A stretch of 30,524 nt of DNA from SZUA-430 sp964638635 (lineage in GTDB: Bacteria; Pseudomonadota; Alphaproteobacteria; Micropepsales; Micropepsaceae): contig CAZXAQ010000045.1 of assembly GCA_964638635.1 (NCBI GenBank), forward strand, positions 1 through 30,524, written 5' to 3'. Positions 23,545-30,524 of this stretch are shown piece by piece. A program made the position numbers and the translations under genes. Positions within the stretch are counted from its first letter, which is position 1; every line of letters begins with the position of its first letter. The notes under the pieces are model-generated. The model had not been told where the DNA came from. It did no database searches and was given only the letters and a program-made list of their open reading frames with translations.

Positions 23545-23595
23545 GGAACCGACGCGCCGGCACTGCCTGTCCCCTCGGCCCCGGCGCCCGGTTCC
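23545..23595 (+). other. Intercistronic hairpin between di-iron and PAS genes
   Basis: GGAACCG and CGCCGG (23545-23551 and 23555-23560) pair with CCGGCG and CGGTTCC (23581-23586 and 23589-23595), giving a 13-bp interrupted stem with a 20-base loop. No U-tract follows. It could stabilise the di-iron mRNA or reduce read-through into the PAS gene. This is an inference. Confidence 0.4.
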
Positions 23596-23613
23596 ACATA
23601 ACTGGAGGGTGGC

Positions 23614-24810
23614 ATGACGAATCTCACCCGCGAAACTGGCACGCCGACGACGGATAAGACGTCGCCGGCGTTCTTTCGCGCGCTTGTCGAAGGTGTGCCG
23701 GAGGCGATCATCGTCACGGCGCCGGACGGCACGATCACGTATTTCAATCCCGCCTCCGAGAAGCTCCTCGGCTACGCGCAGGCGGAGGTCGTCGGCCGCA
23801 ACATCGTCATGCTCGTGCCCCAACAGCCGGACAGGCGCGCCGATGCGGTCAAATGGCTCGAACGCTGGGCCCACGAACCCGACGAGACGCAATCACGCTT
23901 CCTCGACTTCATCGCGCAGACAAAATCGGGCGCCCAGATGCCGGTCGACGTGCGCGTCGTCGAACGCAAGATCGACGCCGAGCGCCGCTATTTCATCACG
24001 TTCCGCGATAACACGGCCCGCCGCAAGGAACAGGCAGCGTTCCGCCAGGCTCATCTGCGCGCCTCGCGCATCCTGCAAGTCGCCGAAGACGGCATCGTCT
24101 CCGCCGACGCCACGCAAACGATCACATTCTTCAATCTGAAAGCCGAAGAGATGTTCGGCTACCGCGCCGAAGAGGTCATCGGCCGCCCGCTCTCGGCATT
24201 GATGCCGGAACGCTATCGCGCGCGGCACAAAGACGACGTCGAACGCTTCGGCACCGGCAAACAAGCCTCGCGCCAAATGAACGAGCGCGGCGGTGTCGTG
24301 GGCCAGCGCAAGACCGGCGAAGAATTCCCGATGGAAGTCGCGATCACCAAAGTCAACGTCGGCGGCGCACTTACCTACACCGCCCACATGCGCGACATCA
24401 CCCGCCGCAAGCAGCGCGAAGAGCAGCTGCGCGAGAGCGAACGGCGCTTCCGTGCGATCTTCGAGCACGCGTTCGAGGCCATCGGCCTGCTCGCCCCCGA
24501 CGGCACGGTTCTCGAGATCAATCGCGCCGGCCGCCAGATGACGGAGGGCGCGTCTGAACTCGTCGGCCTGCCGCTTTGGGATCTACCTTGGGCTGGCAGC
24601 GACCTCGCGCCCGACGACATCGCGCGCCAACGCCTGCGCAGCGCCGTCGCGCAAGCCGCCAACGGCGAAACGGTCCGCTACACCGCCGAACTCCGCCGCA
24701 GCGAAATGGATCTGCGCAAGATCGACATCTCGCTCACGCCCATCCGCGACGAAACCGGCAAGGTGATTTACATCGTCCCCGAAGGGCGCGACGCGACGCT
24801 CAGTACGTGA
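23614..24810 (+). CDS. PAS-only sensor protein with three PAS domains
   Basis: This is a 398-residue soluble protein with three PAS/PAC units at about 20-138, 150-268 and 275-396, and nothing else: no HisKA/HATPase, GGDEF, EAL or HTH domain and no membrane helix. PAS2 has MPERYRARHKDDVERFG...NER, in which H205, R211 and R225 have the same spacing as the heme His200, Arg206 and Arg220 of Bradyrhizobium FixL. However, RxRH is also common in PAS domains without heme, so oxygen sensing is only possible. A GGAGG ribosome site precedes the ATG. It lies 77 bases after the di-iron gene on the same strand. It must pass its signal to an unseen partner. Its 3' end overlaps the convergent porin gene by 11 bases. 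Confidence 0.88.
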   Translation: MTNLTRETGTPTTDKTSPAFFRALVEGVPEAIIVTAPDGTITYFNPASEKLLGYAQAEVVGRNIVMLVPQQPDRRADAVKWLERWAHEPDETQSRFLDFIAQTKSGAQMPVDVRVVERKIDAERRYFITFRDNTARRKEQAAFRQAHLRASRILQVAEDGIVSADATQTITFFNLKAEEMFGYRAEEVIGRPLSALMPERYRARHKDDVERFGTGKQASRQMNERGGVVGQRKTGEEFPMEVAITKVNVGGALTYTAHMRDITRRKQREEQLRESERRFRAIFEHAFEAIGLLAPDGTVLEINRAGRQMTEGASELVGLPLWDLPWAGSDLAPDDIARQRLRSAVAQAANGETVRYTAELRRSEMDLRKIDISLTPIRDETGKVIYIVPEGRDATLST

Positions 24811-26086
24811 ACTCGGCCGACAGCCACAGCTTACTCCGGTCGGCGAGAGCAGTGGTGCCAAAGCCATCGTAATCGGCGTATTTGACGCTCGCCGACCAAT
24901 GGTCGCCGAACTTCGCGACGACCTCGACATCCCACTCCGAGCCGAGATCGGCGCTGCCGCGCTCAGCCTCGAAATCGTGATAGGTCACGGCCCCCGTGAT
25001 GCCGGTCAGGGGCTCCGCATCGGTGATCTTCGTTTCGTAACCGAGCGTTCCGTACACATCGACGATGCCGTTCGCGGGCGTCACCAAGAACACGTCGGCA
25101 TAGCCTTGGAACTTGTGCAGCGTGGCCAGTGGCGTCTGAAAGCGGTCGACGCCGTTACCCTCAAGCGACTCAACCCCGCCCAGCAGCTTGAACCCATGCG
25201 CTGCCACACCACCTTCGAGCATCCAGTAATCGACGTCGTAGTTGCGCGGGTTATTGCGGTAGTCGCTCTGTGTCGCGTACTCGGCACCATACAGAACAGT
25301 GAACTCTTCCGTGATCGGATGCTTGCCGGTAAAACGCAAGCCAAACGTCTGCGTCGACGGCAGCGTCGCCTGCGGTGCGTCCTCGAGATCGATCCAGTAC
25401 GCGTAGCCGGTGAGCTTACCCCAATCCTTGATGTCGTAGCCCGCGTTGAAGAGGTGCGTGTCGCCCTCGAGCGCGCCTTGGAACGCACCCGCACCACCCG
25501 TGCCGCCTTCTTCGCCGAACACGCGGTTGATCTGGTTCACATAGATGTACGTGAGGTTCAAATTCTCGATGCTGGTGTTCGTGATGCGCGCCGCATCGAA
25601 CGTCTGCTCGTTCTGACGGAAGGCGACGCCGCCGACGAAGCGCTGGTTGTCGAGGTTGATGCGTTGACGGCCGACCGTAATCACCGTTTGCGGCAAGCCG
25701 GAATACTCGACCTGCAAACGGTTGATCTGGAAGTCCTCCGGATCGGCGACGACCGGGAACGTCACGTGGTTGTTCGTCGTATCGTTGAAGTCGTCGCTGA
25801 ATTGAACGATGCCCTCGCCTTCGACGAGGAATTGCAGATCCCACACTTTGCCGGTCAAGAAACCGACGCGGGCGCGAAGCGTGTTCGCGTTTGCGTCGTT
25901 CGCAATGCCGTCCTGATCGACGTGCTCATAGCGATAGCGCGCATCGATCAGCAGTTTTCCTTGGTCGAAGAAGTCGGCGAAAGTCCCCTCCGCCGAGGCG
26001 GCAAACGCGCCGAAGCTTGAAGCGGACGCAAACAGCAATGCGCTGGGCAGGGTTGAGGCGAGAAGGGTTTGTTTGAACGAATGCAT
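24800..26086 (-). CDS. Alginate-export-type outer-membrane porin
   Basis: This 428-residue protein starts at ATG 26086 behind GAGGGA. An upstream frame to 26140 is not supported. It has a signal peptide (about 1-32, ending AFAASA) and then a large beta-barrel with repeated amphipathic strands (DARYRYEHVDQDG, NTLRARVGFLTG, VITVGRQRINLDNQRFVG), ending in SAEFTY. The GRQRINLDNQRFVG segment is typical of the alginate_exp domain (PF13372), which includes many non-alginate porins of proteobacteria. No alginate synthesis genes are near, so the substrate is open. It lies between the PAS gene and the Crp/Fnr regulator; no TTGA-type box was seen before it, so it may not belong to the same regulon. Confidence 0.85.
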   Translation of the reverse strand: MHSFKQTLLASTLPSALLFASASSFGAFAASAEGTFADFFDQGKLLIDARYRYEHVDQDGIANDANANTLRARVGFLTGKVWDLQFLVEGEGIVQFSDDFNDTTNNHVTFPVVADPEDFQINRLQVEYSGLPQTVITVGRQRINLDNQRFVGGVAFRQNEQTFDAARITNTSIENLNLTYIYVNQINRVFGEEGGTGGAGAFQGALEGDTHLFNAGYDIKDWGKLTGYAYWIDLEDAPQATLPSTQTFGLRFTGKHPITEEFTVLYGAEYATQSDYRNNPRNYDVDYWMLEGGVAAHGFKLLGGVESLEGNGVDRFQTPLATLHKFQGYADVFLVTPANGIVDVYGTLGYETKITDAEPLTGITGAVTYHDFEAERGSADLGSEWDVEVVAKFGDHWSASVKYADYDGFGTTALADRSKLWLSAEFTY

Positions 26087-26197
26087 GGCATCCCTCGTGA
26101 GCACAACAGCGTTTTCTGCATTTTGCGGCCGACGGATCAACCAATCGTTAACTGCAGCGATCGCTGCATCTCGCGCCTGATGCGAATTTCGGGGCGG

Positions 26198-26896
26198 TCA
26201 AGCCACGGCTTGACCGGCTTTGGCCACGGGTGTCACAAGCGCTGCCAGCCGTTCCAGCGATGCGATGTGTATGGTGTCCCCATCGGTATCGACGCCGTAG
26301 TCGCGCAGTTTCTTCAACGTGCGCGACAGCGTCTCCGGCTTGATACCGAGGCGCGTCGCAACCTCTTTCTTCATCCCCGGTAGAACGAGTGTTGCCGGAC
26401 CCTTCGTTTTCTCGGTTTGCGTAATCAGAAAATGAGCAAGCCGCTCTGCCGCACCGTGCGTCTTGATTTCCTTGATCTGACTGATCAGCACCCGCCAGTG
26501 ACGCGAAAGAACGCGCGTACACTGCGCCGCGAGCGCCACGTCCTGACCAAGCTGCTCGCGGAGCTTCGAGGCGGGGATCAACAGCGCCTGCCCGTCCGAT
26601 GTGGCGCGCGCGCTCACCAGGTAAGGAAGGCCCAGCACCGCAGCGGGCAGGAGCACGCTTTCGCCGGGCCCGAAGAAGTCGATGACCGCCTCCTGCCCGT
26701 CTGCACCACCCACGAGGACAATGCCACCCTCTACGAAGCAGTAGACGAAATCAGGCTCCTCACCCTCGCGGAAGAGATAGCCATGGTTCGAGAAGCGCTG
26801 CAGACCCGATACCTCTGCAAGCCGCTCAAGACTGGCGGCCGGCAGCGGCGCAAAAAGCTCGATCCGCTTCAAGAACGGCACACGAGGGTGGCTCAT
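26198..26896 (-). CDS. Crp/Fnr-family transcription regulator, FixK/Dnr-like
   Basis: This 232-residue regulator has a cyclic-nucleotide-binding-type beta-roll (about 10-115), a dimer helix (about 118-148) and a C-terminal helix-turn-helix (KKEVATRLGIKPETLSRTLKKL, about 176-197). The recognition helix has E188-T-L-S191-R192, the E-xx-SR pattern that reads TTGA half-sites in FNR, FixK and Dnr. It has only two cysteines (53 and 126) and no N-terminal cluster, so it is not an Fe-S oxygen sensor. The start at ATG 26896 is chosen because the box at 26952 would give a transcript start near 26917; the longer frame to 26947 would begin upstream of that. It probably controls the seven boxes here and its own gene. 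Whether it senses NO or acts downstream of another sensor is unknown. Confidence 0.92.
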   Translation of the reverse strand: MSHPRVPFLKRIELFAPLPAASLERLAEVSGLQRFSNHGYLFREGEEPDFVYCFVEGGIVLVGGADGQEAVIDFFGPGESVLLPAAVLGLPYLVSARATSDGQALLIPASKLREQLGQDVALAAQCTRVLSRHWRVLISQIKEIKTHGAAERLAHFLITQTEKTKGPATLVLPGMKKEVATRLGIKPETLSRTLKKLRDYGVDTDGDTIHIASLERLAALVTPVAKAGQAVA

Positions 26897-26951
26897 CACC
26901 GCAATACTCCAACGACGGCTTACAACATGCGTCGCGGGAGCACCCATTGCC

Positions 26952-26965
26952 TTGATTCAAATCAA
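26952..26965 (-). promoter_or_regulatory. FNR/FixK-type box (TTGATTCAAATCAA) before the regulator gene
   Basis: A TTGAT-N4-ATCAA box whose centre is 62.5 bases from the regulator start at 26896. This fits activation at -41.5 with a 21-base leader, or repression if the site covers the promoter differently. Confidence 0.82.
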
Positions 26966-27006
26966 GCCGTTGTCGAGCCAACGCGATCCAGTCTCATGCA
27001 AGAAAA

Positions 27007-27020
27007 TTGATAAAAATCAA
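27007..27020. promoter_or_regulatory. FNR/FixK-type box (TTGATAAAAATCAA), middle of the regulator-narK region
   Basis: A perfect TTGAT-N4-ATCAA box in AT-rich surroundings. It is 55 bases (centre to centre) from the box on the regulator side and 75 from the box on the narK side. It is too far for class II activation of either mapped start and may act as an upstream site. Confidence 0.75.
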
Positions 27021-27081
27021 GACATATAACGAGCAGTATCAAGCAAAAGCCATCCTGAACGGCGCGATGTCGCATCCCGTC

Positions 27082-27095
27082 TTGATCTCGGTCAA
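27082..27095 (+). promoter_or_regulatory. FNR/FixK-type box (TTGATCTCGGTCAA) before narK
   Basis: A TTGAT-N4-GTCAA box. The centre is 66.5 bases before the narK ATG at 27155. A regulator at -41.5 would place the transcript start near 27130, with a 25-base leader; TGCATT at 27116-27121 is a possible -10 element. Confidence 0.85.
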
Positions 27096-27154
27096 AGCCT
27101 GCCTCCGTTGCCGTCTGCATTCTCGCGTTCACCAACACACAGGACGCGGGGCCC

Positions 27155-29902
27155 ATGACCACCACCACTGTCACGTCCGGCCAGCAGACCCAAGCGGTCG
27201 CTCTTTCGACCGTCGCCTTCACGATCTGCTTCGCGGTTTGGACGATTTTCTCGATCATCGGCGTGCAAATTAAGCAGGAACTTGGCCTGAACGAGACGCA
27301 GTTCGGCTTGCTCGTCGGAACGCCTATTCTCACCGGCTCGCTGATCCGGCTCGCACTCGGCATCTGGACCGATCAGTACGGCGGGCGCCTGGTGCTGGCC
27401 CTCGTCATGATCAGTGCCGCTGTCGCGACGATGCTGCTCACGCTCGCTTACGACTATCCAACCTATCTCGTAGCAGCGCTCGGCGTCGGCATCGCCGGCG
27501 GCGCCTTCTCGGTCGGCATCGCCTACGTCTCGCGCTGGTTCCCGAAAGAACGCCAGGGCACCGCGCTCGGCATCTTCGGCGCCGGCAACATCGGCGCCGC
27601 TGTCACAAAACTCGCCGCCCCCACTGTCATGGTCGCGTATGGCTGGCAGACCGTCGCGATGATCTGGGCGCTCGCGATCGGCGTAATGGGACTCCTCTTC
27701 TACCTGCTCGCGGCCGACGATCCCGATCTCGCCGCACGCCGCACCGAGAAGCGGCCACCCGTCAGCTTTTGGTCGCAGCTCGAGCCGCTGCAGAACATCC
27801 AAGTTTGGCGCTTCTCGCTCTACTATTTCTTCGTCTTCGGTGCGTTCGTCGCGCTGGCGCTGTGGCTGCCGCGCTACCTGATCGGCGTCTACGGCTTTGA
27901 CATTCAAACGGCGGGCCTTCTGGGCGCCGCCTATTCGATCCCGGGTTCGCTGTTCCGCATCTACGGCGGCGTGCTGTCGGACCGCTACGGCGCGCGCACG
28001 GTCATGTACTGGACGTTCATCGTCTCGGTCATCGCGCTCTTCATTCTGTCCTATCCGCCCACGACCTACACCGTCGACGGCATCCAGGGACAGTTCACGT
28101 TCCGCCTCGCCATGAGCGCCACCGGCTTCACGGTCGTCGTCTTCATCCTCGGCTTCTTCATGAGCCTCGGAAAAGCGGCGGTCTATAAGCACATCCCCGT
28201 TTACTACCCGAACAATGTCGGCTCCGTCGGCGGCCTCGTCGGCATGATCGGCGGCCTCGGCGGCTTCGTCCTCCCGATTCTGTTCGGCGTGATGAACGAT
28301 CTGACCGGCATTTGGCAAAGCTGCTTCATGCTGCTTTTTGCCATCACCTCGGCGGCGCTGATTTGGATGCATCTCGCGATCCGCCAGATGGAACACGAAG
28401 CGGTGGGCGACGTGCTCTCGAAGCTGCCGCAACTCCCCGAAATGCAGCCGATCCACAAGCCGCAACACCAGGAAGCGCTCGCCGGCCACGTGCTCACCGA
28501 CTGGCGGCCTGAAGACAAGACCTTCTGGCAGTACACCGGCAAGCCGATCGCGAATCGCAACCTCTGGATCTCGATCCCGGCACTCTTGCTCTCGTTCGCC
28601 GTCTGGATGGTCTGGTCTGTGGTCGTGGCGAAGCTGCCGGCCGTCGGCTTCAACTACTCGACCGATCAGTTGTTCTGGCTCGCGGCTTTGCCGGGCCTCT
28701 CCGGTGCGACGTTGCGAATCTTCTACTCGTTCATGGTCCCTGTTTTCGGCGGCCGTCTTTGGACGACGATCGCAACCTGGTCGCTGATAATTCCGGCGCT
28801 CGGCATAGGTTATGCGGTGCAGGATCCGAACACACCCTATGTCGTGTTCTTGGGTCTGGCACTGCTCTGCGGCTTCGGCGGCGGGAACTTCGCCTCATCG
28901 ATGTCGAATATTTCGTTCTTCTACCCGAAGGCGGAGAAGGGTAACGCGCTCGCGCTGAACGCCGGCCTCGGCAATCTGGGCGTCAGCGTGATGCAGTTCA
29001 TCGTGCCGATCATCATCACCAGCGGCGTTTTCGGCTGGCTCGGCGGCGACCCGCAGAATGCGACGGTCGACGGCGCGGCAACCCAGCTCTGGTTGCAGAA
29101 CGCCGGCTACATCTGGGTACCGTTCATCATCGCCTCGGCATTCGCGGCTTGGTTCGGCATGAACGACATCGCCTCGGCGAAGGCGTCGTTCGCCGAGCAA
29201 TCCGTAATCTTCCAGCGCAGACACAACTGGATCATGTGCTGGCTCTACACCGGCACCTTCGGTTCGTTCATCGGCTACTCGGCGGGCTTCCCGCTGCTCT
29301 CGAAGCTGCTGTTCCCCGACGTCAACGCGCTACAATATGCGTTCTTGGGGCCACTGGTCGGCGCGCTCTCGCGTTCGATGACGGGCTGGGTCTCCGACAA
29401 GTTCGGCGGCGGACGCGTGACGCTTTGGGTGTTCGCCGGCCTCATCGCTGGCGTGGCCGCCGTACTCTTCTTCGTCGGCATCAAAGATCAGCCCGGCGCC
29501 TTCTGGGGCTTCTTCGGCAGCTTCCTGTTCTTGTTCTTCGTGACGGGCGTGGGCAACGCGTCGACGTTCCAGATGATCCCCGCGATCATGCGCCAGGAAA
29601 TGGCACGCCTGATGCCGGACGCTGACGCCGAACAACGTGTGCGGCAAGGCGACAAGGAATCTGCCGCGATCATCGGCTTCACATCCGCGATCGCCGCCTA
29701 TGGCGCGTTCTTCATCCCAAAAGCCTACGGCACGTCGATCGCGATGACTGGCGGTCCCGAGACCGCGCTGTGGGCGTTCCTCGTGTTCTACGTGAGCTGC
29801 CTCGTCATTACCTGGCAGGTCTACACCCGCAAAGGCGGCCTGCTTTACGACGTCGAGCACGGCGGCGGGTCCGCGCCCACGCTCAAACCCGCAACCGCTT
29901 GA
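27155..29902 (+). CDS. narK: NarK1-NarK2 fusion, nitrate/nitrite transporter
   Basis: This 915-residue protein is two 12-helix MFS transporters joined in one chain. The NarK1-like half is about 15-415 and the NarK2-like half about 465-900, with a hydrophilic linker between them. The nitrate-binding arginines of both halves are visible: R65 (SLIRLALG) and R268 (GSLFRIYGG) in the first, R521 (GATLRIFYS) and R740 (GALSRSMTG) in the second. The Gly-rich nitrate signatures are at 142-156 (GAGNIGAAVTKLAAP) and about 604-618 (GLGNLGVSVMQFIVP). In Paracoccus a fused NarK combines nitrate/proton symport with nitrate/nitrite antiport; the same is inferred here. It lies nine bases before narG, in one transcript with its own FNR-type box. 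Confidence 0.95.
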   Translation: MTTTTVTSGQQTQAVALSTVAFTICFAVWTIFSIIGVQIKQELGLNETQFGLLVGTPILTGSLIRLALGIWTDQYGGRLVLALVMISAAVATMLLTLAYDYPTYLVAALGVGIAGGAFSVGIAYVSRWFPKERQGTALGIFGAGNIGAAVTKLAAPTVMVAYGWQTVAMIWALAIGVMGLLFYLLAADDPDLAARRTEKRPPVSFWSQLEPLQNIQVWRFSLYYFFVFGAFVALALWLPRYLIGVYGFDIQTAGLLGAAYSIPGSLFRIYGGVLSDRYGARTVMYWTFIVSVIALFILSYPPTTYTVDGIQGQFTFRLAMSATGFTVVVFILGFFMSLGKAAVYKHIPVYYPNNVGSVGGLVGMIGGLGGFVLPILFGVMNDLTGIWQSCFMLLFAITSAALIWMHLAIRQMEHEAVGDVLSKLPQLPEMQPIHKPQHQEALAGHVLTDWRPEDKTFWQYTGKPIANRNLWISIPALLLSFAVWMVWSVVVAKLPAVGFNYSTDQLFWLAALPGLSGATLRIFYSFMVPVFGGRLWTTIATWSLIIPALGIGYAVQDPNTPYVVFLGLALLCGFGGGNFASSMSNISFFYPKAEKGNALALNAGLGNLGVSVMQFIVPIIITSGVFGWLGGDPQNATVDGAATQLWLQNAGYIWVPFIIASAFAAWFGMNDIASAKASFAEQSVIFQRRHNWIMCWLYTGTFGSFIGYSAGFPLLSKLLFPDVNALQYAFLGPLVGALSRSMTGWVSDKFGGGRVTLWVFAGLIAGVAAVLFFVGIKDQPGAFWGFFGSFLFLFFVTGVGNASTFQMIPAIMRQEMARLMPDADAEQRVRQGDKESAAIIGFTSAIAAYGAFFIPKAYGTSIAMTGGPETALWAFLVFYVSCLVITWQVYTRKGGLLYDVEHGGGSAPTLKPATA

Positions 29903-29911
29903 GGCGACATC

Positions 29912-30524
29912 ATGAGCCACTTCCTCGACCGCCTCATGTTCTTCAAGAAGGACGTCGGCACGTTCGCCGACGGCCACGGCCTCGTTACGCGCGAAGACCG
30001 CACGTGGGAGGACGCGTACCGCAACCGCTGGAGCCACGACAAAGTCGTGCGCTCCACGCACGGCGCGAACTGCACCGGCTCGTGCTCGTGGAAGATCTAC
30101 GTAAAAGGCGGCATCGTCACCTGGGAGACGCAGCAGACGGACTACCCCCGCACGCGCCCCGACCTTCCGGATCATGAACCACGCGGCTGCCAACGCGGCG
30201 CCAGCGCAAGCTGGTATCTCTACAGCGGCAACCGCATCAAATACCCGCTGATCCGCAAGCGCCTTTTGAAACAGTGGCGCCAAGCCCGCACGACCAAGAC
30301 ACCGGTCGACGCCTGGGCCTCGATCGTCGAGGACAAAACGAAGCTGAAGGACTTCCGCCAGATGCGCGGCCAAGGCGGCTTTGTGCGCGCGTCATGGGAC
30401 GAGGTGAACGAAATCGTCGCCGCCGCAAACATCTACACGGCCAAGACCTACGGCCCCGACCGCGTCATTGGCTTCTCGCCGATCCCGGCGATGTCGATGG
30501 TCTCCTACGCCGCCGGCTCGCGCT
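29912..30524 (+). CDS. narG: NarG, respiratory nitrate reductase alpha subunit (3'-truncated by window)
   Basis: The first 204 codons are present and the frame is open to the window edge. NarG is the membrane-bound, cytoplasm-facing molybdenum subunit that reduces nitrate to nitrite. The N-terminus MSHFLDRLMFFKK is followed by RSTHGANCTGSCSWKIYV, with the His and first cysteines that bind the FS0 4Fe-4S cluster, then WETQQTDYPRTRPDLPDHEP and RGCQRGAS with the last Cys. These are near-invariant in NarG. The start codon has GAGG eight bases before it, overlapping the narK stop region, so narK and narG are one operon. narHJI are expected beyond the edge but cannot be seen. Confidence 0.97.
   Translation, partial: MSHFLDRLMFFKKDVGTFADGHGLVTREDRTWEDAYRNRWSHDKVVRSTHGANCTGSCSWKIYVKGGIVTWETQQTDYPRTRPDLPDHEPRGCQRGASASWYLYSGNRIKYPLIRKRLLKQWRQARTTKTPVDAWASIVEDKTKLKDFRQMRGQGGFVRASWDEVNEIVAAANIYTAKTYGPDRVIGFSPIPAMSMVSYAAGSR

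Noticed and set aside
26195..26216. 10-bp inverted repeat (GGTCAAGCC...GGCTTGACC) at the end of the regulator gene
   Set aside because: The half-sites point the wrong way for an FNR box, the loop is only two bases, and no U-tract follows on the minus strand, so neither operator nor terminator is supported.
27092..28489. Open minus-strand frame of 465 codons opposite narK
   Set aside because: It has low-complexity Arg/Asp/Glu-rich translation and is opposite a fully conserved transporter, so it is taken as a shadow.
1..30524. CRISPR array, prophage, insertion sequence or integrase
   Set aside because: No regularly spaced direct repeats, transposase, integrase or phage structural genes were seen on either strand.

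Overview
The window is GC-rich, densely coded DNA that fits an alphaproteobacterium. Evidence for this is a perfect CtrA-type box (TTAA-N7-TTAAC), clusters of GANTC (CcrM-type) sites, a complete ccoNOQP-ccoGHIS (fixNOQP-fixGHIS) block, FixK/FNR-type boxes, and a fused NarK1-NarK2 transporter next to narG. The genus cannot be fixed from the sequence alone. No rRNA, tRNA, CRISPR array, transposase or integrase was seen.

Region 1 (1-5480) is a tandem array of at least five paralogous OmpA-type outer-membrane proteins, the first cut by the window edge. Each full copy has a signal peptide, a beta-barrel, a Pro/Ala-rich linker and a C-terminal peptidoglycan-binding domain. Each gene is followed by its own strong intrinsic terminator. 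Region 2 (5500-11580) is mixed envelope and periplasm housekeeping: two unknown proteins, a secreted cyclophilin-type PPIase, a small Cys-rich secreted protein, a palindromic non-coding repeat of about 280 bp, an SMP-30-type lactonase, a VanY-type D,D-carboxypeptidase, a lipoprotein and a MipA/OmpV-family protein.

Region 3 (11700-30524) looks like a low-oxygen respiration island. It holds a DUF2189 membrane protein, the complete cbb3 oxidase structural and assembly operon on the minus strand (ccoN-O-Q-P-G-H-I-S, with the 51-residue CcoQ and CcoS found by reading the gaps), and a phosphotransferase-like/P-loop kinase fusion. It also holds a 2Fe-2S ferredoxin with a di-iron carboxylate protein, a PAS-only sensor, an alginate-export-type porin, a Crp/Fnr regulator, a NarK1K2 fusion and the start of narG.

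Seven perfect TTGAY-N4-RTCAA boxes, all in intergenic or 5' regions, tie region 3 together. They lie before the DUF2189 gene, between ccoN and the kinase gene, before the ferredoxin, before the di-iron gene, and three lie between the regulator and narK. The regulator carries the E-x-x-S-R recognition-helix motif expected for TTGA half-sites and lacks FNR-type cysteines. The simplest reading is a FixK/Dnr-like regulon that switches the cell to high-affinity oxygen respiration and nitrate respiration. The least explained part is the ferredoxin, di-iron protein and PAS-protein group (21939-24810), which is the best candidate for an undescribed system. Box spacing also argues for shorter starts for ccoN (20319) and the regulator (26896) than the longest open frames.
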